DNA of 64,000 nucleotides, from the NCBI RefSeq assembly GCF_019222765.1, contig NZ_CP078145.1, positions 2,790,001 through 2,854,000 of the forward strand, in the 5' to 3' direction. Source of the DNA: Nocardia iowensis. Lineage in GTDB: Bacteria; Actinomycetota; Actinomycetes; Mycobacteriales; Mycobacteriaceae. Positions within the stretch are counted from its first letter, which is position 1, and each line of letters opens with the position of its first letter. Under the pieces are notes generated by a model that ran no database searches, was not told where the DNA came from, and worked only from the letters and a program-made list of their open reading frames with translations. The position numbers and the translations under genes were made by a program. Shown here piece by piece: positions 41,953 to 49,995 of the stretch.

Positions 41953-44364
41953 ACGGATAGTGCAGGGTCGAGGGTGGCGCTCCCAGGGTCCGCCGAGGTC
42001 ACGAGGGCCGATGCGGCCGAGGTCGTGGCGCATACCGGGCCGGACGGGGCGGCCGTGGTGACCAGGCCCGCCGCATCTACCGAGACCGACGCTCGCGTCC
42101 GGGCTGACGCGCCCGCTGCCACCGCGACCGACGCTCCGGTCGAGCAGGGGGATGCCGCTGCTGCCGCCGAGCTCGATGCTCCCGCTGGCGCGTCGCGGCG
42201 CGACGTATACCGCTGGGGCCTGATCACCGCCGTCGGCGTGGTCTTCGGATACATCGCGGTGCTGCTCGCCAACGCCAGACACTTCTACACCGACGACACC
42301 GAATCCCAGTACACCGGACTGTGGGTCGGCCTCGGCGACGCCCTGCGGGACGGCACCTTCCCGGTGCTGGTGCCCGAGCGGTGGATGTCGGGCAACAACA
42401 CGATGGACGACGCGGGCCTGTTCAACCCGCCGCAGCTGCTGATCGACCTGATCGCGCCGTCCGTCGACAACATGGCGGTCTACGCCACCGTCGTCAAACT
42501 GATCTTCGCGATCATCGCCGCGCTCGGCGTCTATCGCGTCTGCCTCGCCTACGGCGGCAGGCCCACGTGGTCGGCGGTGGCGGGTGTGGCGTTCCCGCTG
42601 TCCGGGTTCTTCCTGTTCTTCGACGAGGCCAGCTGGATGACCGCGCTCACCGGCACCGCGTGGCTGGTGCACGCCTGGGCGTCGTCGGTGCGCTACACGC
42701 GCGGACAGGGCGGACCGATCCCCGTCTTCGTGTTCCTGTATCTGACCATCTCCACCCAATACATCTTTCCGGCGGTCGAGGCGGCGCTGATGCTGCTCGC
42801 GGTCGCGGTGGGCGAGATTGTCCACCAACGCAAATGGCTGCCGGTGGCGCGACTGGCCATCGCGGGCGGCTGCGCCGGGCTGGCCGGGCTGCTGACCTTC
42901 CTGCCGAGCATGCTGTCGGCGAAGGTGACCTGGCGCGGCACCATGGAGATCAACAACGACCAGTTCCTGACCGTGCCGTGGTCGGAATCGCTGAATGCCA
43001 GCCTGCCGAGTTCGCTGCCCGCGTTCACCTCCTGGTGGGGATACGTGCAGCCGATGCCGGTCACCTATATCGCCTGGTTCCTGATTCCGGCGCTCGCCTT
43101 CATCGATTGGCGCCGGGCCAAGGACAGCTGGCGGGAACTGTCCGGGGTCGCGTTTTTCGCGGTCATGATGCTGATGTGGGCGGCGGGGCCGGGTTCCATC
43201 GGTCCGTTGCGCTGGCCGGTCCGGGTGCTGCCGATGCTCGCCATCGGGCTGCTGGTGCTGGTGTGTGTGCTGCTCGGGCGCTACGGCACGACCCGAGATC
43301 TGAAGAATCGCGGTATCGCCGCGGGGCTGCTGATCCTGCTGCTGTGGGTGCGGTCGTTCTCCGCCGACCCGCACGACGTGATCTGGCATGTGCTCGCGGC
43401 CGCCGCGATCGTCGCGCTCGGTGCCGCGGTGGTATGGCTGGATCGCACCAAGGGCGTCGCTGTGGCATGCGTGCTGGCGATCGTCGCGATGTTCCCGATC
43501 GCCTTCCTCCAGGTGCACGCGGCGCAGCCGACACCCATGACGTGGAACCTGCCGACGAACCGCTCCGAGGCCAAGTCCGCGTTCCCGGACTTCCCCGGCA
43601 CCACGCTGCAACTCGCCGAGCGTGGCCTGCTCCAGCCGGGGGACAACAGCCTCGAAGGCGCCTACGGTTCTTTGGTTTTCGGTAACTACGCCAAATCGCT
43701 CGAGCTGAGCTACGTCAACGGTTACACCCCGACGGGTCACTTCTACTTCGGTGAGCTGCTGTGCATGCGCTGGGACAGCAGCGTCTGCCCGGACGCGTAC
43801 CGGCGGATGTTCGCTCCGGAGCCGACCACCGGGCGGACCCTGGTCGATCTGATGAAACTGGATCGCGTGGTGCTGCAGCGCGCACTGTTCCCCGACGTCC
43901 GCAACCAGCCCGCGCCGGACGGCTGGAAATGGGTCGACTACCCAGGACATGAGAAATACATCTGGGTGCTGGAACGGGTGGACGGTCTGATCTCCACCGT
44001 CAACGGCCGGGTCGCGGACGCGAAGAACGTGACCGCGACGTCGATCTCGGAGACCGACACCACCAGCCGGGTGCGGGTGAGCGCACCGAACGGCGGGCGC
44101 GTGGTGTTCTCCCGGCTCGGCTGGCCCGGCTACCGCGTCACCATCGACGGCAACCAGGTCCCGATCACCACCGTGGCGAAATCTTTTGTCGCCGTTGATA
44201 TTCCCCCTGGCACCCAGAATGCCGAGCTGGTGCTGACCTGGCGTCCGCCGGGGTGGAAGATCGGCATCGGCGCGGCGGCCGCCGGACTGGCGGGCATCGG
44301 TGTGCTGCAGTGGCTGGCGGTGCGGTCGCGGCGGCGGGCGCGGGAGCAGCCCGCCGCCGGGTAG
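41950..44364 (+). CDS. YfhO-like polytopic membrane protein, copy 1 (putative GT-C transferase)
   Basis: 804 residues from GTG 41950. An Ala/Asp/Thr-rich N-terminal tail of about 80 residues, absent from copy 2, leads to about twelve to thirteen membrane helices and an external C-terminal beta-rich domain before the last helix. The first outer loop (HFYTDDTESQYTGLW) has acidic residues placed as in GT-C glycosyltransferases that use lipid-linked sugars. YfhO proteins glycosylate wall polymers. The role as transferase for the GtrB/GtrA sugar is inferred. It is followed directly by its paralogue. Confidence 0.75.
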   Translation: MTDSAGSRVALPGSAEVTRADAAEVVAHTGPDGAAVVTRPAASTETDARVRADAPAATATDAPVEQGDAAAAAELDAPAGASRRDVYRWGLITAVGVVFGYIAVLLANARHFYTDDTESQYTGLWVGLGDALRDGTFPVLVPERWMSGNNTMDDAGLFNPPQLLIDLIAPSVDNMAVYATVVKLIFAIIAALGVYRVCLAYGGRPTWSAVAGVAFPLSGFFLFFDEASWMTALTGTAWLVHAWASSVRYTRGQGGPIPVFVFLYLTISTQYIFPAVEAALMLLAVAVGEIVHQRKWLPVARLAIAGGCAGLAGLLTFLPSMLSAKVTWRGTMEINNDQFLTVPWSESLNASLPSSLPAFTSWWGYVQPMPVTYIAWFLIPALAFIDWRRAKDSWRELSGVAFFAVMMLMWAAGPGSIGPLRWPVRVLPMLAIGLLVLVCVLLGRYGTTRDLKNRGIAAGLLILLLWVRSFSADPHDVIWHVLAAAAIVALGAAVVWLDRTKGVAVACVLAIVAMFPIAFLQVHAAQPTPMTWNLPTNRSEAKSAFPDFPGTTLQLAERGLLQPGDNSLEGAYGSLVFGNYAKSLELSYVNGYTPTGHFYFGELLCMRWDSSVCPDAYRRMFAPEPTTGRTLVDLMKLDRVVLQRALFPDVRNQPAPDGWKWVDYPGHEKYIWVLERVDGLISTVNGRVADAKNVTATSISETDTTSRVRVSAPNGGRVVFSRLGWPGYRVTIDGNQVPITTVAKSFVAVDIPPGTQNAELVLTWRPPGWKIGIGAAAAGLAGIGVLQWLAVRSRRRAREQPAAG

Positions 44365-44379
44365 GGTCTGGAACTCGTG
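44362..44379 (+). promoter_or_regulatory. Leaderless promoter of the second YfhO-like gene
   Basis: TAGGGT overlaps the TAG stop of copy 1, and nine bases later GTG 44377 begins copy 2. The segment equals that at 41935-41952 except for one base. Confidence 0.6.
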
Positions 44380-46623
44380 GTGGAAAGCAGCGCCCTCGCC
44401 CGGCGGGACGTGTACAAGTGGGGCTTCATAACCGCACTCGGTGTGATAGTCGGCTACCTGGCCGTTCTGCTGGCCAACGTCCGGCATTTCTACACCGACG
44501 ACACCGAGTCGCAGTACGCCCCGCTGTGGGTGATGCTCGGGAATCGCCTGCGGGACGGGCAGTTCCCCGCGATGATCCCTGAGCACTGGATGGCGGGTAA
44601 CTACACCATCGAAGAGGCGGGTCTGCTGAATCCGCCGCAGCTGCTGATCGATCTGATCGCGCCCTCGGTGGACAACGTCGCGCTCTACGCCACGGTGGTC
44701 AAGCTGATCTTCGCGATCGTTCTCGGCCTCGGCGTGTACCGGATCTGCCTGGAATACGGTTCCAGCGCTCCGTGGGCCGCGGTGGCGGGCATCTCGATTC
44801 CGTTCACCGGCTGGCTGCTGTTCTTCGACGAGGCCAGTTGGTACACCGCCTTCGTCGGCACCGCGTGGCTGGCGCACGCCTGGGCCTCCGGTGTCCGCTA
44901 CGCGCGCGGCCGCAGCGGTCCGATCCCGACGTTCGTGTTCCTGTACCTGGCGATCTCGGTGCAGTACATCTTTCCGGCGGTCGAAGCCGGTCTGATGATC
45001 GGCGCCGTGGCCGTGGGCGAGGTTGTCTACCAACGCAAGTGGGCGCCGTCGCTGCGGCTGCTTGCGGCCGCGGGATTCGCCGCACTGGCGGGACTGGCCA
45101 CCTACCTGCCGAGCATGCTGTCGGCGAAGGTGACCTGGCGCGGCACCGCGCAGATCAACAACGACCAGTTCCTGACCGTGCCGTGGTCGGAATCGCTGAA
45201 CGCCAGCCTGCCGAGCACGCTGCCCGCGTACAACTCCTGGTGGGGCTATGTGCAGCCGATGCCGGTGGTGTACATCGCCTGGTTTCTGATTCCGGCGCTG
45301 GCGTTCATCGATTGGCGCAAGGCGCGCGAGAACTGGCGGGAATTCAGCGCGATCGCGCTGTTCGCGATCATGGCGCTGATGTGGACCGCGGGGCCGGGCA
45401 CCATCGGTCCGCTGCGCTGGCCTGCCCGGGTGCTGCCGATGGTGGCGCTCGGACTCCTGGTGCTGGTGTGCGTGCTGCTCGGTCGCTACGCCACCTTCGA
45501 CGGCTGGCGGCGGCGTGGCGTCGCGGCGGGTGTGCTGATCGGTTTGTTGTTCGTGCGCTCGTTCTCCGCGGCGCCGCGCGAGCTGGGTTGGCATGTGGTC
45601 GCGGTGGTTTCGGTAGCGGCGCTCGGTGCGGCGGTGGTGTGGCTCGGCCGGACGAAGGGGATGGTCGCGGCCTGCGTGCTGACGCTCGTCGCGGTGTTCC
45701 CGATCGCCTACCTCCAGGTGCGCGCCGTGCAGCCGACGCCGATGAGCTGGAACCTGCCGGAGAAGCGGTCCGAGATGAAGGCCGCCTTCCCGGACTTCAC
45801 CGGCACCACCCTGCAACTCGCCGACCGCGGGCCGATCCCGCCCGCGCAGAAGAACCTGCAGGGGGCCTACGGTTCGCTCGTCTTCGGCAACTACGCCAAG
45901 GATCTGGAGCTCACCTACGTCAGCGGCTACACCCCGAACGGACACTTCTGGTTCGGCGAAATGCTGTGCATGCTGTGGGACACCAGCGTGTGCCCCGACG
46001 CGTTCCGCCGGGCCTTCGCGGTCGAACCGACCACCGGGAAAACGATCGTCGATCTGATGAAGGTCGACCGGGTCGTGCTGCAACGCGCGCTGTACCCCGA
46101 CGCGCGCAATCAACCCGCGCCGGAGGGCTGGAAATGGGTCGACTACCCGGGGCACGAGCAGCAGATTTCCGTGCTGGAACGGGTGGACGGGCTGATCTCG
46201 ACCCGCAACGGCCGGGTCGCCGCCGCGGCGGGCGTTACCGCGGCCTCGGCGTCGGAAACCGATTGGACCAGCCGGGTTCGGGTGAATTCGGCGACCGGGG
46301 GCCAGGTGGTGTTCGCGCGGCTCGGCTGGCCCGGCTATCGGGCGACCATCGACGGCCGCGAAATCCCGACCAGGCTCGTCGCGAAAACGTTTGTCGCGGT
46401 GGATATCCCGGCCGGTACCACGGACGGTGAGCTGGAGTTGAGCTGGCGCCCGCCCGGCTGGCAGCTCGGCGCCGCGTCGGCGTTGCTCGGCTTGGTCGGT
46501 GTCGGCGTGCTGCAGTGGGCGTTCTTGCGGGGACGGCGTCGTGGCGACGACGGGCCGGACACGGCGGCGGGCACCGGCGAACCGACTGCGCCGACGTCCG
46601 ACCTCGTGGATACGAACCGGTGA
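44377..46623 (+). CDS. YfhO-like polytopic membrane protein, copy 2 (putative GT-C transferase)
   Basis: 748 residues, plainly a tandem paralogue of copy 1: long stretches are the same, such as NPPQLLIDLIAPSVDN, LPSMLSAKVTWRG and INNDQFLTVPWSESLNASLPS, while loops and the tail differ. The loop HFYTDDTESQYAPLW keeps the acidic cluster. It lacks the 80-residue N-terminal tail. Two transferases may place the same lipid-linked sugar at different positions or on different polymers. It is followed by a GtrA-like flippase gene after 151 bases. Confidence 0.75.
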   Translation: MVESSALARRDVYKWGFITALGVIVGYLAVLLANVRHFYTDDTESQYAPLWVMLGNRLRDGQFPAMIPEHWMAGNYTIEEAGLLNPPQLLIDLIAPSVDNVALYATVVKLIFAIVLGLGVYRICLEYGSSAPWAAVAGISIPFTGWLLFFDEASWYTAFVGTAWLAHAWASGVRYARGRSGPIPTFVFLYLAISVQYIFPAVEAGLMIGAVAVGEVVYQRKWAPSLRLLAAAGFAALAGLATYLPSMLSAKVTWRGTAQINNDQFLTVPWSESLNASLPSTLPAYNSWWGYVQPMPVVYIAWFLIPALAFIDWRKARENWREFSAIALFAIMALMWTAGPGTIGPLRWPARVLPMVALGLLVLVCVLLGRYATFDGWRRRGVAAGVLIGLLFVRSFSAAPRELGWHVVAVVSVAALGAAVVWLGRTKGMVAACVLTLVAVFPIAYLQVRAVQPTPMSWNLPEKRSEMKAAFPDFTGTTLQLADRGPIPPAQKNLQGAYGSLVFGNYAKDLELTYVSGYTPNGHFWFGEMLCMLWDTSVCPDAFRRAFAVEPTTGKTIVDLMKVDRVVLQRALYPDARNQPAPEGWKWVDYPGHEQQISVLERVDGLISTRNGRVAAAAGVTAASASETDWTSRVRVNSATGGQVVFARLGWPGYRATIDGREIPTRLVAKTFVAVDIPAGTTDGELELSWRPPGWQLGAASALLGLVGVGVLQWAFLRGRRRGDDGPDTAAGTGEPTAPTSDLVDTNR

Positions 46624-46774
46624 CTCGGCCCGCCGCACCGCGACACGATCCGCGGAGGTGAGCCGTCGGGTTCGCGCGCACCCGCTCCGTCGCGAAGGCG
46701 CGTTCGGTGCGCCCGCCGATCAGCCGGTCGCTGCGAACGATAGAGTGCCTGTCGCGACTGGAGGTGGGCGCCTG

Positions 46775-47377
46775 GTGGAATTCGACAATGACCAAAGCAA
46801 GGCGTTTACGGGCACCGATGAGGCCGTGGTGACCCGAGCTTCGCGTTCGTTGCGCGCGGCCGACGGACCGGCCGCGGGTGCCGGTGAGCAGGCCGGCGAT
46901 GCCAGCGATCCCGCGCACGCGCTCGGGCCCACCGAACAGGCCAAGCCCGGACCGCTGCTGCGGCTGGTGCGCCGACAGGAGGTCGCGTTCGCGGCGGTCG
47001 GCGGATTCAACACCGCCATGGGCATCGGGATGACCGTGGTCTGGCTGGCGGTGCTCGGTGACAACGTGCCGCCGTCGGTCGCGGTGGCCGCCGCCTACGG
47101 TGTCAGCATTGTTGTCGCGTTCGTGCTGCACCGGACACTGGTGTTCCGGGTGCGCGGGCATCTGCTGCGCGACTTCCTGCGGTTCGTCGCGGTCAATTCC
47201 GGTGGGCTGCTGCTGAATATGGCGCTGCTCGAGCTCGCCGTCTCGGTCTGGCACTTCCCGGACAAGCCGGCGGCGGTCGTTGTGATGGGTCTGGTCGCCG
47301 TTGCCAGCTACTTCGGCCACCGTCACATCTCGTTCCGCCGCCGACCGCCGACCGAGCCGGACCCCATCATCGGGTAG
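46775..47377 (+). CDS. GtrA-like membrane protein (putative lipid-linked sugar flippase)
   Basis: 200 residues from GTG 46775, chosen for GGAGGTG 8 bases upstream. A charged, Ala-rich N-terminal tail of about 65 residues precedes four membrane helices of the GtrA fold (VAFAAVGGFNTAMGIGMTVVWL, VAAAYGVSIVVAFVLHRTLVF, FLRFVAVNSGGLLLNMALLE, AVVVMGLVAVASYFGHRHISF). GtrA proteins are proposed to flip polyprenyl-phosphate sugars. It completes the Gtr set with the GtrB-like protein at 40672-41769. Confidence 0.82.
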   Translation: MEFDNDQSKAFTGTDEAVVTRASRSLRAADGPAAGAGEQAGDASDPAHALGPTEQAKPGPLLRLVRRQEVAFAAVGGFNTAMGIGMTVVWLAVLGDNVPPSVAVAAAYGVSIVVAFVLHRTLVFRVRGHLLRDFLRFVAVNSGGLLLNMALLELAVSVWHFPDKPAAVVVMGLVAVASYFGHRHISFRRRPPTEPDPIIG

Positions 47378-47387
47378 GTTCTCGTTC

Positions 47388-47618
47388 ATGCCGGAGCACA
47401 CCACCTTGGACGCCACGCTGTTGAGCCTGCTGGCCTGCCCCCAGGACAAGGGCCCGCTACTGCTGGTCCGCGCCACCGAAGGCACCGTCCTCTACAACCC
47501 ACGCCTGCGCCGCGCATACCCCATCGACAACGGCATCCCCGTCCTGCTGATCGACGAGGCCCGCGACGTCACCGATGCCGAACACGCCGACTTCATCGCC
47601 CAGTCGGCCGAAGCCTGA
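47388..47618 (+). CDS. Trm112 family small protein, Rv1684-like
   Basis: 76 residues: LDATLLSLLACPQDKGPLLL ... LYNPRLRRAYPIDNGIPVLLIDEA is the Trm112/UPF0434 pattern. In bacteria its role is unclear; eukaryal Trm112 activates methyltransferases. Only one cysteine of the usual zinc set remains. TAGGTT (47375-47380) lies seven bases before ATG 47388 with no ribosome site, so a leaderless start is likely. Position after the Rv1683-like gene block and before the Rv1685c-like TetR agrees with M. tuberculosis gene order. Confidence 0.82.
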   Translation: MPEHTTLDATLLSLLACPQDKGPLLLVRATEGTVLYNPRLRRAYPIDNGIPVLLIDEARDVTDAEHADFIAQSAEA

Positions 47619-47627
47619 CCCACGGCG

Positions 47628-47679
47628 AGCGGGACATCCTGGCGGGGCCACTCGGTGTTCGCCTCGCGGATGTCCCGCT
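47628..47679. terminator. Bidirectional hairpin between convergent genes
   Basis: AGCGGGACATCC (47628-47639) and GGATGTCCCGCT (47668-47679) are perfect 12-bp arms around 28 bases. It can end both the Trm112 and the TetR transcripts. It carries the ATGTCCCG core shared with 11446, 27063 and 28400. Confidence 0.65.
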
Positions 47680-47685
47680 TGTTGG

Positions 47686-48306
47686 TCATAGTTCGCCGGT
47701 GAGGTAGCGCTGGAGGTTGGGGGCGACGGCGGTGACTACCTCCTCGATGGTCGCCGACGGGATCGGTTCCAGTTCAACGATTTTGCGGGTCATCAGGAGG
47801 CCGACCATCTGGGAGGCGACCAGGGCCACGCGGAGGCGGCCGTCGTCCGCGGGGGTGGCGATGCGCTGGCGAACTCGTTCGAGGACGATCTCCAGCAGGA
47901 ACGAGCGGGCCAGTGCGGTGTCGCCGCCCGCGATGATGCTGCGGACCATCGCGACGATGCCCGCGCCCGCCGGGGAGTCCCACACGCCGAGGACGGCCCG
48001 CAGAATGGCTTCACCGAGCCGGTCGAGGGGTGCGGAATCGACTGCCCTGAGCGTGATTTCGGGATCCATCGGCAGCTGGACCACCGCGGCGAACAACTCC
48101 TGTTTGGTGCCGAAGTAGTGGTGGACCAGCGCGGGGTCGACGCCTGCGTCTCCGGCGACGGAGCGGATGGACGTCTTGTCGAAGCCCGCCTCGGAGAACC
48201 GGGCGCGGGCCGCCCGCAGAATCGCCTCGCGTGCGCCGGACCGTCCCGGCCTGCGCCCGGTGCGGGCGGGACGATCCTCGGCCTGCGATCCGTTACCAGC
48301 CGTCAC
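47686..48306 (-). CDS. TetR-family regulator, Rv1685c-like
   Basis: 206 residues. The N-terminal helix-turn-helix is at about 25-70 (AREAILRAARARFSEAGFDKTSIRSVAGDAGVDPALVHHYFGTKQELFAAV). The GTG start overlaps the stop of the ABC-2 permease (GTGA), so ATPase, permease and regulator are one operon. A symmetrical 36-bp operator candidate sits before the ATPase gene (49915-49950). It probably represses the exporter until a ligand binds. Confidence 0.87.
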   Translation of the reverse strand: MTAGNGSQAEDRPARTGRRPGRSGAREAILRAARARFSEAGFDKTSIRSVAGDAGVDPALVHHYFGTKQELFAAVVQLPMDPEITLRAVDSAPLDRLGEAILRAVLGVWDSPAGAGIVAMVRSIIAGGDTALARSFLLEIVLERVRQRIATPADDGRLRVALVASQMVGLLMTRKIVELEPIPSATIEEVVTAVAPNLQRYLTGEL

Positions 48307-49097
48307 GGGGTGCGCCGCCGCAGCGTTGCCGCGCCGAGGCACAGGGCGACCACCGCGAAGCCCGCGACGACGGCCAGGTCGCGCCACATAGCGCCGGTGG
48401 CGTTCGGCTGCACCGAAACCTGTTGCAGCGCATCGACGGCGTAACTGAGCGGCAGCACATTGCTGATCGCCTCCAGCCAGCCGGGCAGCTCCCCGCGTGG
48501 AACGAGCAAGCCGCACAGGAAGATCTGCGGCGCCACCACCACCGGCATGAACTGCACCGCCTGGAACTCGGTGCGCGCGAAGGCACTTGCCAGCAGACCC
48601 AACGCGACCCCACATACCGCGTCGACCACCGCGATCAGCACCACCCAGCCGGGATTGCCCGCCGAGTCGAGGCCGAGCAGGCCGAACGACACCAGGCAGG
48701 CCACCGCCGCCTGCGCCGCCGCGGCCAGCGAGAACGCGGTGCCGTAGCCGCCGAGCAGATCTAGTTTCGCCAGCGGCGTGGTGAGCAGCCGCTCCAGCGT
48801 GCCCGAGGTGCGTTCGCGCTGCATGGCGATGGCGGTGATCAGGAACATCACGATGAACGGCAGGATGCCGAGCATGCTGATGCCGACCCGGTCGAACAGC
48901 GGCACCGGATTCAGGGGGTTGGTCGGTGTATCTCGATAGATGAAGTACAGCAACGTCATCAACAATGCGGGGACGACGAGGATCATCGCGACGGTGCGGT
49001 GGTCGTTGCGCAGCTGGCGCAGGATCCGGGTGGTCGTCGCCACGTACGGGCGCAGCGTGGGGCTTCGTCGGGTGGGCGATTCGAGTGTGCTGGTCAT
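48303..49097 (-). CDS. ABC-2 type exporter permease, Rv1686c-like
   Basis: 264 residues with six membrane helices and the ABC-2 signature region PQIFLCGLLVPRGELPGWLEAISNVLPLSYAVDALQQV. It pairs with the ATPase at 49174-49905 and belongs to the daunorubicin-resistance (DrrB) type. ATG 49097 is preceded by AGGCAGGA. The substrate is unknown. Confidence 0.87.
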   Translation of the reverse strand: MTSTLESPTRRSPTLRPYVATTTRILRQLRNDHRTVAMILVVPALLMTLLYFIYRDTPTNPLNPVPLFDRVGISMLGILPFIVMFLITAIAMQRERTSGTLERLLTTPLAKLDLLGGYGTAFSLAAAAQAAVACLVSFGLLGLDSAGNPGWVVLIAVVDAVCGVALGLLASAFARTEFQAVQFMPVVVAPQIFLCGLLVPRGELPGWLEAISNVLPLSYAVDALQQVSVQPNATGAMWRDLAVVAGFAVVALCLGAATLRRRTP

Positions 49098-49173
49098 GCT
49101 TCCTGCCTGGTACTCGGTGACGCGGTTGCGCGGGCACGGTTTCGGGGTGGTCGGCTGAACACGGGGTCGGTGT

Positions 49174-49905
49174 TCATGCCGCACGTCCGGTGGTGATCAG
49201 TGCGAGGAAGGCACGTTCGAGGTTCTCCTCGCCGGTTTCGGCGCGCAGTTCGTCGGGGCTGAGCTGGGCGAGCAGGCTGCCCTCGCGCATGAGCAGCAGC
49301 CGGTCGCAGTGCTCGGCCTCATCCATCACATGGCTGGACACCACCAAAGTGGTTCCATTGGCCGCCAATTCGCGGAATTTCTTCCACAGATCCACGCGCA
49401 GTACGGGATCGAGGCCGACCGTGGGTTCATCGAGGACCAGGAGCTCGGGCTCGGCGACCAGCGCGCAGGCCAGCGAGGCGCGGGTCTTCTGCCCGCCGGA
49501 GAGTTCGTCGCCGCGCTGATTCGCGTGCTCCATCAGGCCGACCGCGTTGATCGCGTCGTCGGTCGCGGCGCGCTCGCGACCATAGAGCGCGGCGAAATAC
49601 GCGACGTTCTCGTGCACGCTGATATCGGAGTAGATGCTGGGCGCCTGGGTGACATAGCCGATGCGACGCCGCAGCTCCGCCGACCCCGCGGGCCGACCGA
49701 GCGCCGAGATCTCCCCGGATGCCACGATCTGGGTGCCGACAATGCTGCGCATCAGCGTCGTCTTCCCGCACCCGGACGGACCGAGTAACCCGGTGATCGA
49801 CCCGCGCGGAATCGTCAACGAAACATCATGCAGCACTTCACGTCCGCCGCGCCGCACGGTCAGGTTCCGCACCTCGACAGCGGGCGATGAGCTTGCTCGC
49901 GACAT
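49174..49905 (-). CDS. ABC exporter ATP-binding protein, Rv1687c-like
   Basis: 243 residues. Walker A is LGPSGCGKTTLM, the signature DELSGGQKTRASLACAL, Walker B ELLVLDEPTVGLDP, and the switch His VVSSHVMDE. DrrA-like. It starts the three-gene operon ATPase-permease-TetR, nine bases from a palindromic operator. Confidence 0.9.
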   Translation of the reverse strand: MSRASSSPAVEVRNLTVRRGGREVLHDVSLTIPRGSITGLLGPSGCGKTTLMRSIVGTQIVASGEISALGRPAGSAELRRRIGYVTQAPSIYSDISVHENVAYFAALYGRERAATDDAINAVGLMEHANQRGDELSGGQKTRASLACALVAEPELLVLDEPTVGLDPVLRVDLWKKFRELAANGTTLVVSSHVMDEAEHCDRLLLMREGSLLAQLSPDELRAETGEENLERAFLALITTGRAA

Positions 49906-49914
49906 GGTCGCCTC

Positions 49915-49950
49915 AATTCATCGAGTGTTGAATTCACTGTGTGATGAATT
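49915..49950. promoter_or_regulatory. Symmetrical TetR operator before the ABC exporter
   Basis: AATTCATC (49915-49922), TGAATTCA (49929-49936) and GATGAATT (49943-49950). The outer arms are exact complements and the inner box is itself a palindrome on the same centre, giving one 36-bp symmetrical site nine bases upstream of the ATPase start codon. Confidence 0.65.
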
Positions 49951-49995
49951 TAGCCCGAGCGTGCCCGGGTGGCAAGAGGAAGTTCGAGTTCTGGC

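Noticed and set aside
41893..46638. A minus-strand open frame of more than 1500 codons opposite the two membrane-protein genes
   Set aside because: It is a GC-driven antisense shadow: His/Arg/Gln/Glu-rich with no family, and its repeats only mirror the duplication on the plus strand.
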